Part shown: positions 60,925-64,000 of the stretch, piece by piece
How positions within the stretch are numbered: the stretch's first letter is position 1
Layout: each line of letters begins with the position of its first letter
DNA from: Paenibacillus sp. FSL R7-0204
GTDB lineage: Bacteria; Bacillota; Bacilli; Paenibacillales; Paenibacillaceae
DNA length: 64,000 nt
Direction of reading: 5' to 3'
NCBI RefSeq assembly: GCF_038002225.1
Contig: NZ_JBBOCA010000001.1
Coordinates: 3,472,001-3,536,000, forward strand
Position numbers and translations under genes: made by a program
Notes under the pieces: model-generated
What the model saw: only the letters and a program-made list of their open reading frames with translations
Told to the model about the DNA's origin: nothing
The model's database searches: none

Positions 60925-63018
60925 CTAGATCTGTTCCAGCGATGGACGGAGTCCGGCGGCAGAAGCATGGTCCCCGGACTCCGGAGCCGGCTCGCCCGGG
61001 CCGTTCCCGGCACCTGCACCCAGCTGAAGCTGATACATGCGGAAGTATCTGCCGCCCTGTGCCATCAGCTCGTCATGGTTGCCGCGTTCGACAATCTGAC
61101 CCCGGTGCAGCACCAGAATCTGGTCCGCACTGCGGATGGTGGACAGACGGTGAGCGATGATGAAGGTGGTCCGGCCTTTTTTCAGTACCTCCAGTGCCTG
61201 CTGGATAATGCTCTCGGTCTCGGTATCGATATTGGACGTTGCTTCATCCAGAATCAGGATCGCCGGATCGAAGGATAACGCTCTGGCAAAGGAGATCAGC
61301 TGCCGCTGTCCGGCAGACAGGGTGCTGCCCTTCTCAATGACCGGTTCATCGAAGCCTTGCGGCAGATGGGACAGCAGTTTATCGGCTCCTACCTCACGCA
61401 AGGCGCGTTCGACACGCTCTCTGGAGATCCGTTCATCACCCAGACTGACGTTGGAGGCAATGGTACCGGTGAAGAGGTACGGGTCCTGAAGCACGATGCC
61501 CATATGACTGCGCAGCCATTGCTTCGGCAGATCCTTGACCTTTTGCCCGTCAATCGTTATGCTTCCTTGCTGCGGATCATAGAAGCGGAACAGCAGGTTG
61601 ATGATGGAGCTTTTGCCGGAGCCGGTATGGCCCACAAGGGCGACAGTCTCGCCCGGGCGTGCCTCGAAAGAGATATCGCGCAGGACGAAGTCCTTTTTAT
61701 AAGCAAAGGAGACATCCTTGAATACGACATTTCCCTTGTAACGCGGCATCGATCCGTCAGTGACCGGCTCCCCAGGCTCATTCATCAGCGTGAACACGCG
61801 GCCCGCGGAGACCATTGAGCTGTCCAGATTCGCCAGCTGGTTGACCATGCCCGTAATCGGCTGGAACATCCGGCCCAGTACATCGACGAAGGCATAGAGA
61901 ACGCCAAGCGATACGAAGGTTGAACCGTCCAGGCTGCCGAAGCCGAAGTACCACAGCACCAGCACGAAGGAGAGGCTGCGCAGCGAGTTCACCAGGTTGT
62001 GGGAGGTGAAGGCGTTCAGGTTGAGCATTTTGTTCTGATATTTCAGATAGTCGTCATTGAGCTGCTCGAATTCAGCACTACTCTGCTTCTGGCGGCGGAA
62101 AATCCGGATGATCGACATCCCTTGAATCGATTCATTGATAATGGCATTAATCTCACTAAGCCGCGAGCGGATGATTGTGTTGTATTTGGTAGCGATTTTG
62201 CGGTATAGCACGATCCAGAGAATAATAATCGGTACGACGAACAAACTGACCAGTCCCAGCTTCACATCGAGCAGGAAGAGGGCTACATAGACACCGGTGA
62301 TATTGATGATCCCTGTAGCGAAGTTGGATAATACGGCAATGAAGAGATCCTTAACTGCTTCCGTATCGTTAGTTACCCGGGAGACTACCTTACCGGCAGG
62401 CAGATTATCGAAGAAATAGACCGGCAGGCGCTGGATATGGGCATAGACATCGGTCCGCAGCTTGCGGATGACCTGATTGGCAGACGATTGCAGCCAGTAG
62501 GTTTTACCGAACTCAGCAATAATGGAGATCACAAGGAACATGGCGTATAGAGCGACCAGCTGATAGATTCCCGGAAGCTCCGGCTTGTAAAAGGAAAACA
62601 GATCACCAGCCGACAGCTTGACGGCCGGATAGACCGTCGTCTGCTCGCCGTATTTGATCTGGAGCTTCCCGTCCGTGAAGCTGCGCTCGCCTTCAGCCTT
62701 CGGTACAGCTTCATTGATGAAGTAGAAGCTTCTGCCTGCCTGAAGCAGACGGACTTCCTGGCCCTTGGCTTCACCTGCGGCAAAACGGTCACCGCGTTTG
62801 TAATAAGTGTTGTTATATTCCGCAGCATCCTCCGGCGAGGCTGTCTGGAAGTAGGGCTTCTCAATCGCAAGCAGATGATTGTCAATCATGCTCTTGGCGA
62901 TAAACGGCCCTGCCAGCTCAGCCGCTACTCCGATGGTCAGGAGCAGAAGGGCGGCGATGAAGGTCTTTTTGGCGGTCAGTGCATATTGCAGCAGACGTTT
63001 GCCTGTACTCTGTGTCAA
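60925..63018 (-). CDS. Heterodimeric ABC exporter, BmrD/YheH-like subunit with catalytic-type NBD
   Basis: A 697-residue half-transporter: first span at residues 18-40, then a long extracellular insertion (about residues 46-150, FQTASPEDAAEYNNTYYKRG) as in BmrD, five more spans, and the nucleotide-binding domain from about 440. The domain has Walker A GHTGSGKS, signature LSAGQRQL and canonical Walker B LILDEATSNIDTE. The start is taken as TTG at 63018 because AGGAGGTG lies 6 nt upstream; the ATG at 63048 overlaps the partner gene and lacks a site. It probably exports drugs or peptides with the partner. Confidence 0.88.
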   Translation of the reverse strand: MTQSTGKRLLQYALTAKKTFIAALLLLTIGVAAELAGPFIAKSMIDNHLLAIEKPYFQTASPEDAAEYNNTYYKRGDRFAAGEAKGQEVRLLQAGRSFYFINEAVPKAEGERSFTDGKLQIKYGEQTTVYPAVKLSAGDLFSFYKPELPGIYQLVALYAMFLVISIIAEFGKTYWLQSSANQVIRKLRTDVYAHIQRLPVYFFDNLPAGKVVSRVTNDTEAVKDLFIAVLSNFATGIINITGVYVALFLLDVKLGLVSLFVVPIIILWIVLYRKIATKYNTIIRSRLSEINAIINESIQGMSIIRIFRRQKQSSAEFEQLNDDYLKYQNKMLNLNAFTSHNLVNSLRSLSFVLVLWYFGFGSLDGSTFVSLGVLYAFVDVLGRMFQPITGMVNQLANLDSSMVSAGRVFTLMNEPGEPVTDGSMPRYKGNVVFKDVSFAYKKDFVLRDISFEARPGETVALVGHTGSGKSSIINLLFRFYDPQQGSITIDGQKVKDLPKQWLRSHMGIVLQDPYLFTGTIASNVSLGDERISRERVERALREVGADKLLSHLPQGFDEPVIEKGSTLSAGQRQLISFARALSFDPAILILDEATSNIDTETESIIQQALEVLKKGRTTFIIAHRLSTIRSADQILVLHRGQIVERGNHDELMAQGGRYFRMYQLQLGAGAGNGPGEPAPESGDHASAAGLRPSLEQI

Positions 63019-63040
63019 CGGTGACACCTCCTGTATGGGG

Positions 63041-64000
63041 TTATTCATTCGTCAGATTATTCTCAACCTGCTGGCGGTCGAACTGCTCACGGTACCAGCC
63101 GCCCAGTTCCAGCAGTTCCTGGTGTGTACCTTGTTCAGTAATATGCCCGTCTTCGAGGACAACGATCAGATCAGCATGCTCAATCGCCGAGAGGCGGTGG
63201 GTGGAGATGAGCGTGGTTTTGCCGCTGCGCTCCTCGCGGATGTTCTCGATGATCTTTGCTTCTGTCCGTGCGTCAACGGCTGACAAGGCATCATCCAGAA
63301 TCAAAATATCGGGATTCGAGATGAAGGCGCGGGAGATCGAGACCCGCTGCTTCTGTCCCCCGGAGAGGGAGACGCCGCGTTCGCCAACCATCGTATCCAG
63401 CCCGTCGGACAACGTGCCGAGGTCATTCTGGAAGGCTGCGGCGGTAATCGCCTGCATGATCCGCTCATCGCTGGCCCCGGAATGTCCGAACTGGATATTC
63501 TCGCGTACCGATTTGGAGAAGAGAATCTGCTCCTGCGGCACATAGCCCATCCAGCTATGAAGCTGGTCGAGGGCGATCTGGGTGATCGGCACACCGGAGA
63601 TCAGAATCTCGCCTGTGCCGGCCGGGTATTCATGCAGCAGCTGCTTCAGCAGCGTCGATTTGCCGCTGCCGGTCCGTCCGACTACGCCAAGCGTCTGGCC
63701 CTGGGAGAGGGACAAGCTGACTCCACTGAGATTATCGATGGTAGAGGTCGGATACCGGAAGGTTACATCCTTCAGCTCGATGGTGGTCGGCTGGGCTACC
63801 GGAACCGGATGAGGCACATCCTTGACATCAGGCTTCGCATTCAGCGTCTCGTCGATCCGCTCCAGCGAAGCGCCGCCGCGCTGCATGATATTAATCAGCT
63901 CGCCGATGGCGAACATAGGCCACACGATCATTCCGAGATACATATTGAACGATACCAGATCGCCCAGCGTAATCTGATTGCGGAATACGAGATAGATTCC
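63041..64000 (-). CDS. Heterodimeric ABC exporter, BmrC/YheI-like subunit (3' part, start beyond window)
   Basis: The frame is open to the window end, so about 319 C-terminal residues are seen, roughly half of the family's usual 585. It includes the last membrane part (MYLGMIVWPMFAIGELINIM) and the whole nucleotide-binding domain: Walker A GRTGSGKS, signature LSGGQKQR, and Walker B LILDDALSAVDARTE. An Asp replaces the catalytic Glu in the Walker B motif. Such a degenerate site matches BmrC in the asymmetric BmrCD pair. Its stop lies 22 bp before the partner's TTG. Confidence 0.88.
   Translation of the reverse strand, partial: GIYLVFRNQITLGDLVSFNMYLGMIVWPMFAIGELINIMQRGGASLERIDETLNAKPDVKDVPHPVPVAQPTTIELKDVTFRYPTSTIDNLSGVSLSLSQGQTLGVVGRTGSGKSTLLKQLLHEYPAGTGEILISGVPITQIALDQLHSWMGYVPQEQILFSKSVRENIQFGHSGASDERIMQAITAAAFQNDLGTLSDGLDTMVGERGVSLSGGQKQRVSISRAFISNPDILILDDALSAVDARTEAKIIENIREERSGKTTLISTHRLSAIEHADLIVVLEDGHITEQGTHQELLELGGWYREQFDRQQVENNLTNE

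Overview
The window reads as chromosomal DNA of a spore-forming, plant-polysaccharide-degrading Firmicute, most likely a Paenibacillus. Pointers are strong GGAGG-type ribosome-binding sites with GTG and TTG starts, a GerA-type germinant receptor, a CotD-type coat protein, a collagen-like exosporium-type protein, and intracellular glycosidases of families GH42, GH52 and GH88 beside a secreted GH8 enzyme. No rRNA, tRNA, intact insertion sequence, prophage or CRISPR array was seen.

Layout. 1-5.7 kb: the 3' end of a GH42 beta-galactosidase, a decayed two-gene locus (1161-1949), a NUDIX enzyme, and a small XRE regulator plus membrane protein divergent from an ABC exporter. 5.7-10 kb: the uronate operon kduI-deoR-kduD, divergent from an unrecognised 557-residue protein that may be a carbohydrate lyase or hydrolase. 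10-14.2 kb: aspA, a YolD-like protein, ybaK, a phosphotransferase-fold protein and a DUF218 protein. 14.4-20.5 kb: AraC plus cupin divergent from a GH52 beta-xylosidase, then a GH88 unsaturated glucuronyl hydrolase with its own AraC. 20.6-24.9 kb: a germinant receptor whose B subunit is divergent from A, C and a small D-like subunit. 25-29.4 kb: zwf and gnd, then a cysteine desulfidase. 29.4-36.4 kb: an ankyrin protein, then a DeoR regulator divergent from a rhamnose operon (fucO-rhaB-rhaA-rhaD). 36.7-42.8 kb: an old-yellow-enzyme oxidoreductase, the collagen-like protein, MerR plus an MmpS-like lipoprotein, miaB and ricA. 42.9-45.8 kb: an NAD salvage operon (NUDIX regulator or hydrolase, pncA, pncB). 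46-51.8 kb: the GH8 enzyme and a two-gene pyruvate:ferredoxin-type oxidoreductase. 52-64 kb: MFS plus DUF1349, cotD, moaB, a CobW GTPase, a Cys-rich copper-binding bundle, an ABC exporter, a HEPN-like protein, a YcaQ-type DNA glycosylase and a BmrC/BmrD-like heterodimeric exporter cut by the window end.

How the genes fit together: GH42, GH52, GH88 and GH8 release sugars from hemicellulose and pectin-type polymers. Kdu enzymes take unsaturated uronates toward KDG, the rha genes take rhamnose to DHAP and lactaldehyde (which FucO reduces), and zwf/gnd feed the oxidative pentose phosphate path. No dedicated sugar transporter for these pathways is visible in the window.

The least explained structure is a set of short intergenic repeats spaced exactly 50 or 51 bp. 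Two of the arrays, 22 kb apart, have the same four-unit symmetric layout (50-76-50 bp) but different core sequences.
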